Positions 1 to 6,117 of a stretch of DNA of 12,383 bases are shown piece after piece. This DNA is from DATBLY01 sp036555125 (GTDB taxonomy: Bacteria; Actinomycetota; UBA4738; HRBIN12). A program made the position numbers and the translations under genes. The notes beneath the pieces are model-generated. The model did not search any database. It was not told the DNA's origin and worked only from the letters and a program-made list of their open reading frames with translations. The DNA lies in NCBI GenBank assembly GCA_036555125.1, contig DATBLY010000181.1, positions 1 to 12,383 on the forward strand, given 5' to 3'. The first letter of the stretch is position 1. Each line of letters opens with the position of its first letter.

Positions 1-351
1 TCCGACGTCGAGCGGACCGCCGAAGGCATGATCGTCTTCGGCGACGTAGAGGTCTGGGCCGGGACCGAGCGCGCCGACCGGTTCCATCGGCTGGCCCACG
101 CGGCCCGTCGTAACCGCGGGTTCGGCGACTTCTGGGGGCACATGCTGGTCGCTCGCGGGGCCGCCGAGGCGATGGTCGAACCCGAGCTCTCCGAGTGGGA
201 CTTCGCGCCCCTGGTCCCGATCGTCACCGAGGCCGGAGGCCGGGTGACGCAACTCGACGGATCCCCGCCCGTCCACGGCGCGAGCCTGCTGTCGACGAAC
301 CGCCGGGTGCACGACGAGGTCCTGTCGGCGCTCGGCGCTCCGGAGGCGTAG
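1..351 (+). CDS. Inositol-monophosphatase family phosphatase, probably HisN-type histidinol-phosphatase (3' part only)
   Basis: Partial gene: the frame is open from base 1 to the TAG at 349-351 and gives the last 116 residues of a protein that is normally about 260 residues long. The visible part has the C-terminal IMPase signature: a GFGDFWGHML segment, an ARGAAEAMVEPELSEWDFAP segment and EAGGRVTQLDG. The Asp in WDFAP is the conserved metal-binding Asp of this Mg2+-dependent phosphomonoesterase fold. In actinobacteria this branch often dephosphorylates histidinol-phosphate (HisN), but inositol-1-phosphate or another small phosphate is possible because the N-terminal metal motifs lie outside the window. 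It is followed after only 2 nt by the SGNH esterase gene, so the two are probably co-transcribed. Family call is firm, substrate is inference. Confidence 0.85.
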   Translation, partial: SDVERTAEGMIVFGDVEVWAGTERADRFHRLAHAARRNRGFGDFWGHMLVARGAAEAMVEPELSEWDFAPLVPIVTEAGGRVTQLDGSPPVHGASLLSTNRRVHDEVLSALGAPEA

Positions 352-353
352 GG

Positions 354-1001
354 ATGTCCGAGCCGAAGACGCCGTCGCGAGCGGTCCTGTGCTTCGGCGA
401 CTCGAACACCTGGGGGTACCTGGTCGAGGGCGCGCCGCGGATGACGCGATGGGAACGCTGGCCCGGCGTCCTGCAGCTCGAGCTGGGCGACGACGTCCAC
501 GTGGTCGAGGAGGGCCTCAACGGCCGGACGACCGCGTTCGAGGATCCGTTCGACCCGGGCCGCAACGGGCTGGCCGCGCTCCCGATGCTGCTCGACACGC
601 ACGCGCCGCTCGACGCCGTGGTGATCATGCTCGGGACGAACGACCTGTTCGTCCCCGGGGACCTGAACGCGTTCCACGCCGCGCGCGGCGTCGGCGCGAT
701 GGTGGAGCTGATCCGCTCCCGGGCGCCGGTGGTCGGCAACGTGCCCGCGATCCTCGTGGTCGCGCCGCCGCCCTTCGGACCGATCGGCCCGTGGGAGGCC
801 GAGAGCCCGCGGGCGCGCGACGCGTCGCGGCGCTTCGGCGAGGCGTTCCGGCGGCTGGCGGACGAGCTCGGCGTCCCGCTCGTCGACCTGGGCGATCATG
901 TGACGTCGAGCCCACGGGACGGCATCCACTTCGAGGTCGCCGACCACGCGGTGATCGGACGTGTCGTCGCCGAAGCGCTCCGGCCGTTGCTGCGGATCTG
1001 A
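354..1001 (+). CDS. SGNH/GDSL-family arylesterase/acyltransferase (MsAcT-like)
   Basis: A 215-residue serine hydrolase. All SGNH blocks are visible: GDSNTWG at residues 15-21 with nucleophile Ser17, the block II Gly in EEGLNGRTT (52-60), GTND at 94-97 with the oxyanion Asn, and DGIHF at 189-193 supplying the catalytic Asp189 and His192. Length and overall pattern (RWxGVL, DDP..DPR-type NG, VVIMLGTND, APPP) closely resemble the Mycobacterium smegmatis arylesterase/perhydrolase MsAcT, a cytoplasmic-type enzyme without signal peptide that hydrolyses or transfers short acyl esters. The natural substrate is unknown. The ATG at 354 is preceded by GGAGG at 342-346 with 7 nt spacing and lies 2 nt after the upstream phosphatase stop, so it is likely the second gene of that operon. 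It converges on the Ddn-like gene. Confidence 0.9.
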   Translation: MSEPKTPSRAVLCFGDSNTWGYLVEGAPRMTRWERWPGVLQLELGDDVHVVEEGLNGRTTAFEDPFDPGRNGLAALPMLLDTHAPLDAVVIMLGTNDLFVPGDLNAFHAARGVGAMVELIRSRAPVVGNVPAILVVAPPPFGPIGPWEAESPRARDASRRFGEAFRRLADELGVPLVDLGDHVTSSPRDGIHFEVADHAVIGRVVAEALRPLLRI

Positions 1002-1005
1002 CGAG

Positions 1006-1069
1006 CGTCGGCGGCCGCCCGGCCCCGACGGCTGACGGTTCAGCCGCCCCGACGGTTCAGCCGCGTCGG
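1006..1069. terminator. Hairpin-rich convergent intergenic region (putative bidirectional terminator)
   Basis: Between two convergent stops lie a perfect 7-bp stem with a CGGT tetraloop (CGGCTGA at 1029-1035 with TCAGCCG at 1040-1046) and a 6-bp stem (CCGACG 1049-1054 with CGTCGG 1064-1069) whose loop holds the stop codon of the minus-strand gene. A further CGTCGG at 1006-1011 can pair with CCGACG at 1025-1030, so alternative folds exist. A 14-bp direct repeat (GACGGTTCAGCCGC at 1034-1047 and 1051-1064) overlaps these stems. There is no U-tract, so intrinsic termination is inferred only from position and structure. Confidence 0.5.
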
Positions 1070-1488
1070 CGGAGCAGGACGACCGGGATCGGACGGTCGG
1101 TCGCCCGCGCGTACCCCTCGTAGTCGGGGTTCGCGCGCACCGCCGCCGTCCAGACCTGGTCGCGCTCGTCGCCCTCGAGGACCTCCGCGATCACCGCGAC
1201 GCGCTCGCCGCGGGCTCGGACGCGCGCCTCGGGATGGACGCGCAGGTTCAGCCACCAGGCCGGGTCGCGGTCGGCGCCGGCGTTCGAGGCGATCACGCCG
1301 AAGCCGGCCGGACGTGGGACGTAGCTCAGGAGCACGGAGCGCGGCGCCCCGCTGCGATGACCGGTCGTCGTCAGCTCCAGGACGGGGAGGCCGCGGATCC
1401 GTCCGCCGATCCGTCCGCCCGAGACGCGCCACCAGAACCGGTGCGCCTTCCACATCCACCGCATCCAGACGCGGCGGGCCTCGCTCAT
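1057..1488 (-). CDS. Ddn-like nitroreductase/F420H2-dependent quinone reductase family protein (DUF385)
   Basis: A 143-residue protein. The core reads LPVLELTTTGHRSGAPRSV (residues 34-52), the hallmark of the split-beta-barrel Ddn/F420H2_quin_red family where the TTTGxxSG loop contacts the deazaflavin phosphate. It is followed by ASNAGADRDPAWWLNL (67-82), also characteristic. Known relatives use reduced coenzyme F420 to reduce quinones, nitroimidazoles or other electrophiles; the substrate here is unknown. The N-terminus is aromatic and basic (several Trp and Arg, residues 8-22) and may associate with the membrane. The ATG (1486-1488) overlaps the upstream cyclodeaminase TGA in an ATGA, so translation is probably coupled and the two proteins form one operon. 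The family assignment is strong; use of F420 is inference from the family. Confidence 0.88.
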   Translation of the reverse strand: MSEARRVWMRWMWKAHRFWWRVSGGRIGGRIRGLPVLELTTTGHRSGAPRSVLLSYVPRPAGFGVIASNAGADRDPAWWLNLRVHPEARVRARGERVAVIAEVLEGDERDQVWTAAVRANPDYEGYARATDRPIPVVLLRRRG

Positions 1489-2489
1489 AGCGTGATGCGT
1501 TCCCCCCGGTCGCCCGCGTTCGCCAGCACCACGTTCACGGCGGCGACGTCCTGAACGCCCAGGCCGGTCAGGTCGCAGACGGTCAGCTGCTCGGCCGACG
1601 CGCGCCCGGACCGCACCTTCGCGCAGATCTCGCCGAGCTCGACCGCCTTCCGGTCGGTCACGATCCCCGCGGCCAACGCGTGGTGGAGTTCGCCGATCGT
1701 GGCGCTCTGCGTCCGGCTGTCGACCACCAGGAGGTCGGCTCGTCCGAGGATCGTGGGATCCAGCTCCTGCTTGTTCTCCCCATCCGCTCCCACGGCCGTG
1801 ACGTGCGCGCCGAGCTTCAGCCACTCGGCCCGCACCAGCGCGGTCCGGCTCGCCGTGCACGTGATGATGACGTCGGCCCCGTCGACGGCCTGACGGACGG
1901 TGTCCGCCGTGTCGTACCGGCAATCGGCCGGCAACCCCGGCCGCCGCCGCAGGTCGGCGACGCACGCGGCGGCGTGCTCGGCGCTCCGTCCCCACACGCG
2001 GACCGTGGTGAACCCCGGTCGCTCGAGCGCCAGGGCATCGAGCTGGTAGCGGGCCTGCGCGCCGGTGCCGATCACGGCGACCGTCCACACGTGCTCCGGG
2101 GCGAGATGCCGCGCGGCCACGCCGCCCGCCGCGCCCGTCCGCAGGTCGGTCAGGAACCCCCCGTCGAGCAGGAACGCCGCCGGGGATCCGGTCTCCGTGT
2201 CGAACGCGACCATCATCCCGTCGCTCGTGGGCAGGCCGCGGTCGATGTTGCCCGGGAACCCGGAGGCGACCTTGATGACGAACGCCTCCGCGCCGTGGAT
2301 GTGGCCGGCCTTAACGTGGATCTCGCCCTGGCGCTCGGGGACGTTCAGGTGGATCACGTTGGGCGTCTCGGCGCGCCCGGTCGCGTACGCCGCGAACGCC
2401 TGCTCGCACGCGTCGATGCAGCTCGCCATGTCGATCGAGGCTCGGACGTCGTCGACCCGCAGCACCACCACGTCGCGACGCAGGCTCAT
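1485..2489 (-). CDS. Ornithine cyclodeaminase/mu-crystallin family NAD(P)-dependent enzyme
   Basis: A 334-residue protein, the usual length of this family. Visible motifs: KVASGFPGN (73-81) and LTDLRTGAAGG (113-123) in the substrate domain, with Lys73 and Arg117 expected to bind the substrate carboxylate; the Rossmann loop VIGTGAQARYQL (139-150); GADGENKQELD (234-244) carrying the catalytic Asp236; and CDLTGLGVQDVAAV (305-318). Family members deaminate ornithine or lysine to proline or pipecolate, reduce cyclic or linear imino acids, or dehydrogenate alanine. The sequence does not say which. Beside an aminotransferase and a Rieske oxygenase, imine reduction or ring closure on an amino-acid derivative is plausible. 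It heads a two-gene operon with the Ddn-like gene (ATGA overlap). The start has no Shine-Dalgarno, but a TAGGCT box ends 6 nt upstream. Confidence 0.92.
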   Translation of the reverse strand: MSLRRDVVVLRVDDVRASIDMASCIDACEQAFAAYATGRAETPNVIHLNVPERQGEIHVKAGHIHGAEAFVIKVASGFPGNIDRGLPTSDGMMVAFDTETGSPAAFLLDGGFLTDLRTGAAGGVAARHLAPEHVWTVAVIGTGAQARYQLDALALERPGFTTVRVWGRSAEHAAACVADLRRRPGLPADCRYDTADTVRQAVDGADVIITCTASRTALVRAEWLKLGAHVTAVGADGENKQELDPTILGRADLLVVDSRTQSATIGELHHALAAGIVTDRKAVELGEICAKVRSGRASAEQLTVCDLTGLGVQDVAAVNVVLANAGDRGERITL

Positions 2490-2495
2490 CCGCCG

Positions 2496-2501
2496 AGCCT
2501 A
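2496..2501 (-). promoter_or_regulatory. -10 box TAGGCT for the cyclodeaminase operon (leaderless)
   Basis: Read on the minus strand, TAGGCT is followed by six bases (CGGCGG) and then the ATG at 2489. This spacing would put the transcript start on or next to the start codon. No ribosome-binding sequence and no clear -35 are visible. Confidence 0.6.
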
Positions 2502-2509
2502 CCCGGTGC

Positions 2510-2515
2510 TACGGT
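2510..2515 (+). promoter_or_regulatory. -10 box TACGGT and Shine-Dalgarno for the aminotransferase
   Basis: TACGGT lies 27 nt before the ATG at 2543, giving a leader of about 20 nt that carries GGAGG at 2533-2537, 5 nt from the start. This gene appears to have a conventional leader, unlike its divergent neighbour, although both promoters share a gap of only 53 bp. Confidence 0.45.
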
Positions 2516-2542
2516 CGAGGCTCGCCGTCCACGGAGGCACCC

Positions 2543-3682
2543 ATGCGGATCGAACCGTTCGAGATGGAGCGGTACCAGTCGCGGTACTGGCACCGGGTCG
2601 AGCACGACCTCTCGGAGTCCGGGGTCCGGCCGATGTCGATCCGGGAGCTGCTCGGACCGCTCGCCGACGCCGAGACGTTCCTGGCGACGACGAGGCTCGG
2701 ATATCCGCTCTCGGAGGGCTCCGAGGAGACGCGCGCGAACATCGCCGAGTGGTACCCGGGCGCGACGACCGAGCACGTCACCGTGGTGAACGGCGGCTCC
2801 GAGGCCAACCACCTCACGCTGTGGTCGCTCCTCGAACCCGACGACCGGCTGGCGTTCATGCTCCCGAACTACCTGCAGGGCCTCGGGCTCGGACACGCCT
2901 ACGCCGAGCGCACCGACACGTTCCGGCTCCGCCTGCTGGACGGGCGCTGGGCGCTCGACCTGGAGGAGCTGGAGCGGTCGGTCGGCAAGCGCACGAAGGT
3001 CGTGATGGTCTGCAACCCGAACAACCCGACGGGCGCGGTCCTGACCGAGCCGGAGATGGATGCCGTGATCGCCGTGGCCTCCCGCGTCGGCGCGTGGATC
3101 GTGTCGGACGAGATCTACCGGGGCGCCGAGGTCGACACCGACGAGACCTCGCCGACGTTCTGGGGGCGCTACGACCGGGTCGCCGTCACGAGCGGGCTCT
3201 CGAAGGCGTTCGCGATGCCCGGGCTCCGCACCGGCTGGGTCGTGGCGCCGCCGGAGCTGATCCGCGAGATCTGGGCGCACCACGACTACACCACGCTCAC
3301 GCCGGGGATCGTGTCGGACGCGCTCACCGCGCTCGCGATGCGCCCCGACGTCCGCGAGAACATCCTGGTCCGGACCCGCGGCATCATCCGGGCGAACCTG
3401 CCCGCGCTCGAGGGATGGCTCGCCTCGCACGGCGAGCTCTTCGCCGGCGTGCGCCCGGTGGCGGGCGCGATCCACTACGCGTCGTACGACCTGCCGATCG
3501 GCTCCCGTCGCCTCGTCGACCGGATCCGGGAACAGGTCTCCGTGCTGCTCGTGCCGGGCAAGATGTTCGGCCTCGGGCGGGGGATCCGGTTCGGGTTCGG
3601 GTTCGACATCGGGCACACGATGAAGGGGCTCGCGCGCGTCGACGAGGTCCTCGCCGAGCTGCAGGCGACCGGCCCGGCCTGA
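2543..3682 (+). CDS. PLP-dependent class I/II (fold type I) aminotransferase
   Basis: A 379-residue enzyme with the complete fold-type-I aminotransferase signature: the phosphate-binding GGSEAN (84-89), NPNNPTG (158-164), SDEIY with Asp189 contacting the PLP pyridine nitrogen, SGLSKAFAMPGLRTGW (217-232) with Schiff-base Lys221, and a C-terminal GIRFGFGFD in which Arg349 sits where the substrate alpha-carboxylate is bound. The N-terminus (IEPFEMERYQSRY, then LSESGVRP) resembles a subgroup that also contains capreomycidine synthase and PLP arginine oxidases, so the chemistry may be something other than transamination. Cytoplasmic. ATG chosen for its GGAGG 5 nt upstream. It is divergent from the cyclodeaminase operon and its stop is 5 nt from that of the convergent Rieske gene. 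Substrate unknown; family call firm. Confidence 0.9.
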   Translation: MRIEPFEMERYQSRYWHRVEHDLSESGVRPMSIRELLGPLADAETFLATTRLGYPLSEGSEETRANIAEWYPGATTEHVTVVNGGSEANHLTLWSLLEPDDRLAFMLPNYLQGLGLGHAYAERTDTFRLRLLDGRWALDLEELERSVGKRTKVVMVCNPNNPTGAVLTEPEMDAVIAVASRVGAWIVSDEIYRGAEVDTDETSPTFWGRYDRVAVTSGLSKAFAMPGLRTGWVVAPPELIREIWAHHDYTTLTPGIVSDALTALAMRPDVRENILVRTRGIIRANLPALEGWLASHGELFAGVRPVAGAIHYASYDLPIGSRRLVDRIREQVSVLLVPGKMFGLGRGIRFGFGFDIGHTMKGLARVDEVLAELQATGPA

Positions 3683-3695
3683 GGGGCTCAGCCGG
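3674..3695. terminator. Bidirectional hairpin containing both convergent stop codons
   Basis: A CTGAG-GGG-CTCAG stem (3679-3691) is extended by CCGG/CCGG (3674-3677 with 3692-3695) across one bulged C, giving about 9 bp with a 3-nt loop. The TGA of the aminotransferase (3680-3682) and the stop of the Rieske gene (3688-3690) pair with each other in the stem. No U-tract follows on either strand. Confidence 0.55.
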
Positions 3696-4848
3696 CGTCG
3701 CCCAGCCGCTCGGCCAGGTACCGGCGGATGTCGAGGCTCAGGTCCTCCATCGGGGCGTAGTAGCCGGAGTCGAACGCCGTCGAGCCCATCCCGTCCTGCA
3801 CGGCCTCGCAGATCCGCCAGTCCTGGCGGTTCACGAGGTCCCACAGGCCCACGGCGTCCGACGGATCGAACCGCGGATCCGCGAGCGCGTCCGGATGGAA
3901 CAGGAACGCGCAGTCGATCCGCGTCCGGTCGACGGCGACGGGCCACAACGTGAAGGCCGCGACGTGATCGGCCGACAGGCTGAGCATCAGGTTCGGGTAC
4001 AACAGCTCTCCCTTGTGGCGCTCGCGCTCCTCGGCGGACAGCCCGGGGAACGGCGCGCGCGTCGTCGTCCCGGACCAGGTGAAGGTCGTGGCGCCCTCCC
4101 GATGTGCGATGCCGCGATCCCAATCCAGGTCCGCGCCCCCGCCCCGCTTGAACGCCGGGACCAGCTCGCAGAGCTCCGGGTGGACCGGGCCGCAGTGGTA
4201 ACACTCGTTGTAGTTCTCGACGATCACCTTCCAGTTCGCGGCGACGTCGTAGGAGATGCTCGCGCCCACGCGCAGGTCGGCGAGCGGGTAGTTCGCGGTC
4301 CGTCGGTCGGGCTCCCCGACGACGTCGCGGAGCGACCGATCGGGGCCGGTCGGATCGGGGGTCAGGTTGACGAACAGGAAGCCTCCCCAGGCCTCGACGG
4401 CGACCGGGTACAGGCCGAGGTGCTCGCGCCGGAGGCCGTCGCTCTCGGACAGGAACGGCGCGTTGCGGAGCGCGCCGTCGAGGCCGTAGGTCCACGCGTG
4501 GTACGGGCAGCGGATCGCCCCCCTGAACCGGCCCGTCGGCCCGTCGGGACGCTCGTCGCCGGCGGGAGGCCGGTCGAGGACGAGGCGTGACCCTCGATGG
4601 CGGCAGACGTCGTGGAACCCACGGAGCCCGCCGTCGCGGCCTCGGACGGCCAGCACGCGCTCGCCCGCAACGTCCACGTGCAGGTAGTCGCCCGGCCGCA
4701 CGAGCGCCTCGGCCCGCCCGACGGCGAACCACTCGCGGTGGAAGATGCGCTCGACCTCGCGCCGATGGTGATCCGGCGAGCGGTAGGCCTCGGCCGGCAG
4801 CGTGCGCAGCAGCTCGGTCGCCACGTCGCGGGTTGTCTCCGTCGCCAT
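3688..4848 (-). CDS. Rieske non-heme iron oxygenase, alpha subunit (quaternary-ammonium/CntA-GbcA-like type)
   Basis: A 386-residue ring-hydroxylating-oxygenase alpha subunit. The Rieske [2Fe-2S] ligands are VCRHRGSRLV (Cys82, His84) and CPYHAWTYG (Cys114, His117). The catalytic domain has NWKVIVENYNECYHCGPVHP (205-224) with iron ligands His218 and His223, and QDWRICEAVQ with probable third ligand Asp343. The residue bridging the Rieske cluster of one subunit to the iron of the next is Glu215 (NECYH) rather than the Asp of naphthalene dioxygenase, a feature known from carnitine and glycine-betaine oxygenases. N-demethylation or C-N cleavage of a methylated amine is therefore a reasonable guess, not proven. 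No reductase or ferredoxin gene is in the window. The ATG at 4848 was preferred over a GTG at 4875 because the family N-terminus fits and a -10-like box ends 9 nt upstream. Confidence 0.9.
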   Translation of the reverse strand: MATETTRDVATELLRTLPAEAYRSPDHHRREVERIFHREWFAVGRAEALVRPGDYLHVDVAGERVLAVRGRDGGLRGFHDVCRHRGSRLVLDRPPAGDERPDGPTGRFRGAIRCPYHAWTYGLDGALRNAPFLSESDGLRREHLGLYPVAVEAWGGFLFVNLTPDPTGPDRSLRDVVGEPDRRTANYPLADLRVGASISYDVAANWKVIVENYNECYHCGPVHPELCELVPAFKRGGGADLDWDRGIAHREGATTFTWSGTTTRAPFPGLSAEERERHKGELLYPNLMLSLSADHVAAFTLWPVAVDRTRIDCAFLFHPDALADPRFDPSDAVGLWDLVNRQDWRICEAVQDGMGSTAFDSGYYAPMEDLSLDIRRYLAERLGDAG

Positions 4849-4857
4849 CCCCGTCCT

Positions 4858-4863
4858 ATCCTG
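4858..4863 (-). promoter_or_regulatory. Weak -10 box CAGGAT for the Rieske gene
   Basis: On the minus strand CAGGAT ends 9 nt before the ATG at 4848. An overlapping TAGGAC is a weaker alternative. Spacing suggests a leaderless or nearly leaderless transcript. The box abuts the palindrome at 4862-4874. Confidence 0.4.
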
Positions 4864-4874
4864 ACCGAGGGTCA
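4862..4874. promoter_or_regulatory. Candidate TetR operator, TGACC-N3-GGTCA
   Basis: A perfect palindrome, TGACC GAG GGTCA, sits in the 90-bp divergent gap between the Rieske and TetR genes and overlaps the upstream edge of the predicted Rieske -10 box. A second overlapping inverted repeat, AGGGTC (4868-4873) with GACCCT (4885-4890), shares its right arm. The position is where an autoregulating TetR repressor would bind. Its use as an operator is inference. Confidence 0.45.
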
Positions 4875-4921
4875 CGTCTCCGTCGACCCTCTGAAGATCC
4901 TGTTTAGCACGCGGAACGACC

Positions 4922-4930
4922 GGGAGGAGG
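4922..4930 (+). promoter_or_regulatory. Strong Shine-Dalgarno (GGGAGGAGG) ahead of an ATT start
   Basis: GGGAGGAGG ends 8 nt before an in-frame ATT at 4939. No ATG, GTG or TTG lies at usable distance in the TetR frame. A possible -10 (TAGCAC, 4905-4910) lies 28 nt before the ATT, which would allow a leader of about 22 nt containing this site. Confidence 0.55.
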
Positions 4931-4938
4931 TCCCTACG

Positions 4939-5628
4939 ATTGACCTGAAGTCACCCGCCTCGCGACGCACCCAGGCCAAGCGCGACCGCATCGTGGCCTG
5001 CGCCATGCGCCGGTTCGCCGAGCACGGCTACCAGGGGACGCGGGTCGAGGACGTCGCCGCCGAGCTCGGCATCGCGAAGGGCTCGATCTTCCAGCACTTC
5101 GGTTCGAAGTCGGGGCTGTTCCTCGAGGCGTACGAGCGCGCGGTCTCGGCGCTCCCCGCCTGGCTCGATGCGCCGAGGGACGTGGTCGAGGCCGGGTTCT
5201 TCGCGGTGGTCGGCTACTGGCTCGATCGGACGGAGCATCTCGTGCACGAGGACTGGGTGCCCTATCGGGTCGCGCTGATCGGGAACTACGGGACGGACCT
5301 CGACCTCAAGCGCGAGATCAACCGCTGGTTGGTCTCGGAGGACCCCTACGGCACGCTCGAGTTCGTCGAGTTCGGGATCGCGCGCGGCGAGGTCCGCGAC
5401 GACATCGACCTGGAGATGATGGTCTCGATGGTCGACTGGCTCTCCGGCTCGCTGCAGGACGCCCTCGTGACCGAGGAGCTCGACCCGGGGCTGTTCCACC
5501 GGTGGAAGGCTCAGCCCGAACGACAGCGTCTGCGGATCGAGCAGTTCGCCCAGGTGCTGCGGAGCGCGATCGGCTCGCCGGACGCCGCGTCCGGCTCCGC
5601 TCCCGGGAAGAAGTCCATCTCAGACTAG
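4939..5628 (+). CDS. TetR/AcrR-family transcriptional regulator, probable ATT start
   Basis: About 229 residues, a typical TetR length. The N-terminal DNA-binding domain is clear: TQAKRDRIVACAMRRFAEHG (11-30), then VEDVAAELGIAKGSIFQHFG (36-55) as helix-turn-helix, then SKSGLFLEAYERA. The C-terminal ligand domain is helical and not assignable to a ligand. The start is odd: the frame has no ATG, GTG or TTG between position 4765, inside the divergent Rieske gene, and a GTG at 4993, which would delete the first helix. The strong Shine-Dalgarno points to ATT at 4939, and CTG at 4945 is an alternative. It is divergent from the Rieske gene with 90 bp between, so control of that gene and perhaps of the aminotransferase and cyclodeaminase is likely. 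Its TAG overlaps the stop of the next, convergent gene. Confidence 0.88.
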   Translation: MDLKSPASRRTQAKRDRIVACAMRRFAEHGYQGTRVEDVAAELGIAKGSIFQHFGSKSGLFLEAYERAVSALPAWLDAPRDVVEAGFFAVVGYWLDRTEHLVHEDWVPYRVALIGNYGTDLDLKREINRWLVSEDPYGTLEFVEFGIARGEVRDDIDLEMMVSMVDWLSGSLQDALVTEELDPGLFHRWKAQPERQRLRIEQFAQVLRSAIGSPDAASGSAPGKKSISD

Positions 5629-6077
5629 TGGCGGAGGGCATCCTCCGCGTCCTGCAGGGTCACGGCCCGGCGCCGGTAGTTGCGCAGCGCGAACCGGTCG
5701 CACGCCGTCTCGGCCGCCGACTTCCTGCCGAGGCGCTCCTTCAGGTACCAGTGCATCCACTCGTGCAGGTACAGGAACCGAAGCACGTCCCGGCGCGTCC
5801 GGAACGTGACGCCCTCCGTCAGCCAGATGAACCGGATCCGCGGTCCCGGACGCCGCTTCGCCGCGTACGGGACGACCTCCCCGAAGGGGAAGAACGGCTC
5901 CGGGACCTGCAGCGTGATCGTCCGCCGGTCGAACTCCGTGAAACCCGACAGGTGCGGACGGCTCCGGTAGCGCAACGGCTTGACGTGGACGGCGTAGCCG
6001 GGCGCGTCGGGGAGCCCGTGCAGGGCGGTGCGCACCCGGTCGACGGACAGGTCGGAGACGAAGGAGGAGATCCGCAC
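5625..6077 (-). CDS. Uncharacterised HExxH putative zinc metalloprotein
   Basis: A 150-residue protein that I cannot assign to a named family. It has FLYLHEWMHWYLKERLG (residues 101-117) with a HEWMH zinc-peptidase-type motif (His105, Glu106, His109), followed by SAAETACDRFALRNY, where Glu123 is placed like the third ligand of gluzincin/IrrE-like peptidases. The upstream half is beta-rich (RTITLQVPEPFFPFGEVVPY). There is no signal peptide or membrane segment, so it is probably cytoplasmic. GTG at 6077 was chosen because a TACGCT box ends 7 nt upstream, and the longer frame upstream would run into the divergent AzlC gene. The last bases overlap the TetR stop through a shared CTAG. Peptidase activity is inference. 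Confidence 0.75.
   Translation of the reverse strand: MRISSFVSDLSVDRVRTALHGLPDAPGYAVHVKPLRYRSRPHLSGFTEFDRRTITLQVPEPFFPFGEVVPYAAKRRPGPRIRFIWLTEGVTFRTRRDVLRFLYLHEWMHWYLKERLGRKSAAETACDRFALRNYRRRAVTLQDAEDALRH
5631..5648 (+). terminator. Hairpin GCGGAGG-GCAT-CCTCCGC after the TetR stop
   Basis: A perfect 7-bp GC-rich stem with a 4-nt loop begins 2 nt after the TetR TAG. It lies inside the last codons of the convergent HExxH gene, so it may serve as a terminator for the regulator transcript. No U-tract is present. Confidence 0.45.
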
Positions 6078-6084
6078 GACGCCC

Positions 6085-6090
6085 AGCGTA
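6085..6090 (-). promoter_or_regulatory. -10 box TACGCT for the HExxH gene (leaderless)
   Basis: On the minus strand TACGCT ends 7 nt before the GTG at 6077, with no ribosome-binding sequence between. It lies back to back with the AzlC -10 box, 15 bp away. Confidence 0.55.
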
Positions 6091-6105
6091 CGGGCGACCG
6101 GTCGA

Positions 6106-6111
6106 TAGCAT
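6106..6111 (+). promoter_or_regulatory. -10 box TAGCAT for azlCD (leaderless)
   Basis: TAGCAT is followed by GCCGGG and then the ATG at 6118, so the predicted transcript start falls on or beside the start codon. There is no Shine-Dalgarno and no clear -35. Confidence 0.6.
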
Positions 6112-6117
6112 GCCGGG

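Noticed and set aside
2065..4590. Very long open frame (841 codons) on the plus strand across the aminotransferase and Rieske genes
   Set aside because: Its translation is low-complexity Arg/Ala/Pro-rich with no domain, while well-conserved genes occupy other frames. It is a GC-rich shadow, as is the 748-codon frame on the other strand (2486-4732).
4849..4875. GTG at 4875 as start of the Rieske protein
   Set aside because: It would add nine residues not typical of the family and would lie upstream of the predicted -10 box; the ATG at 4848 fits better.
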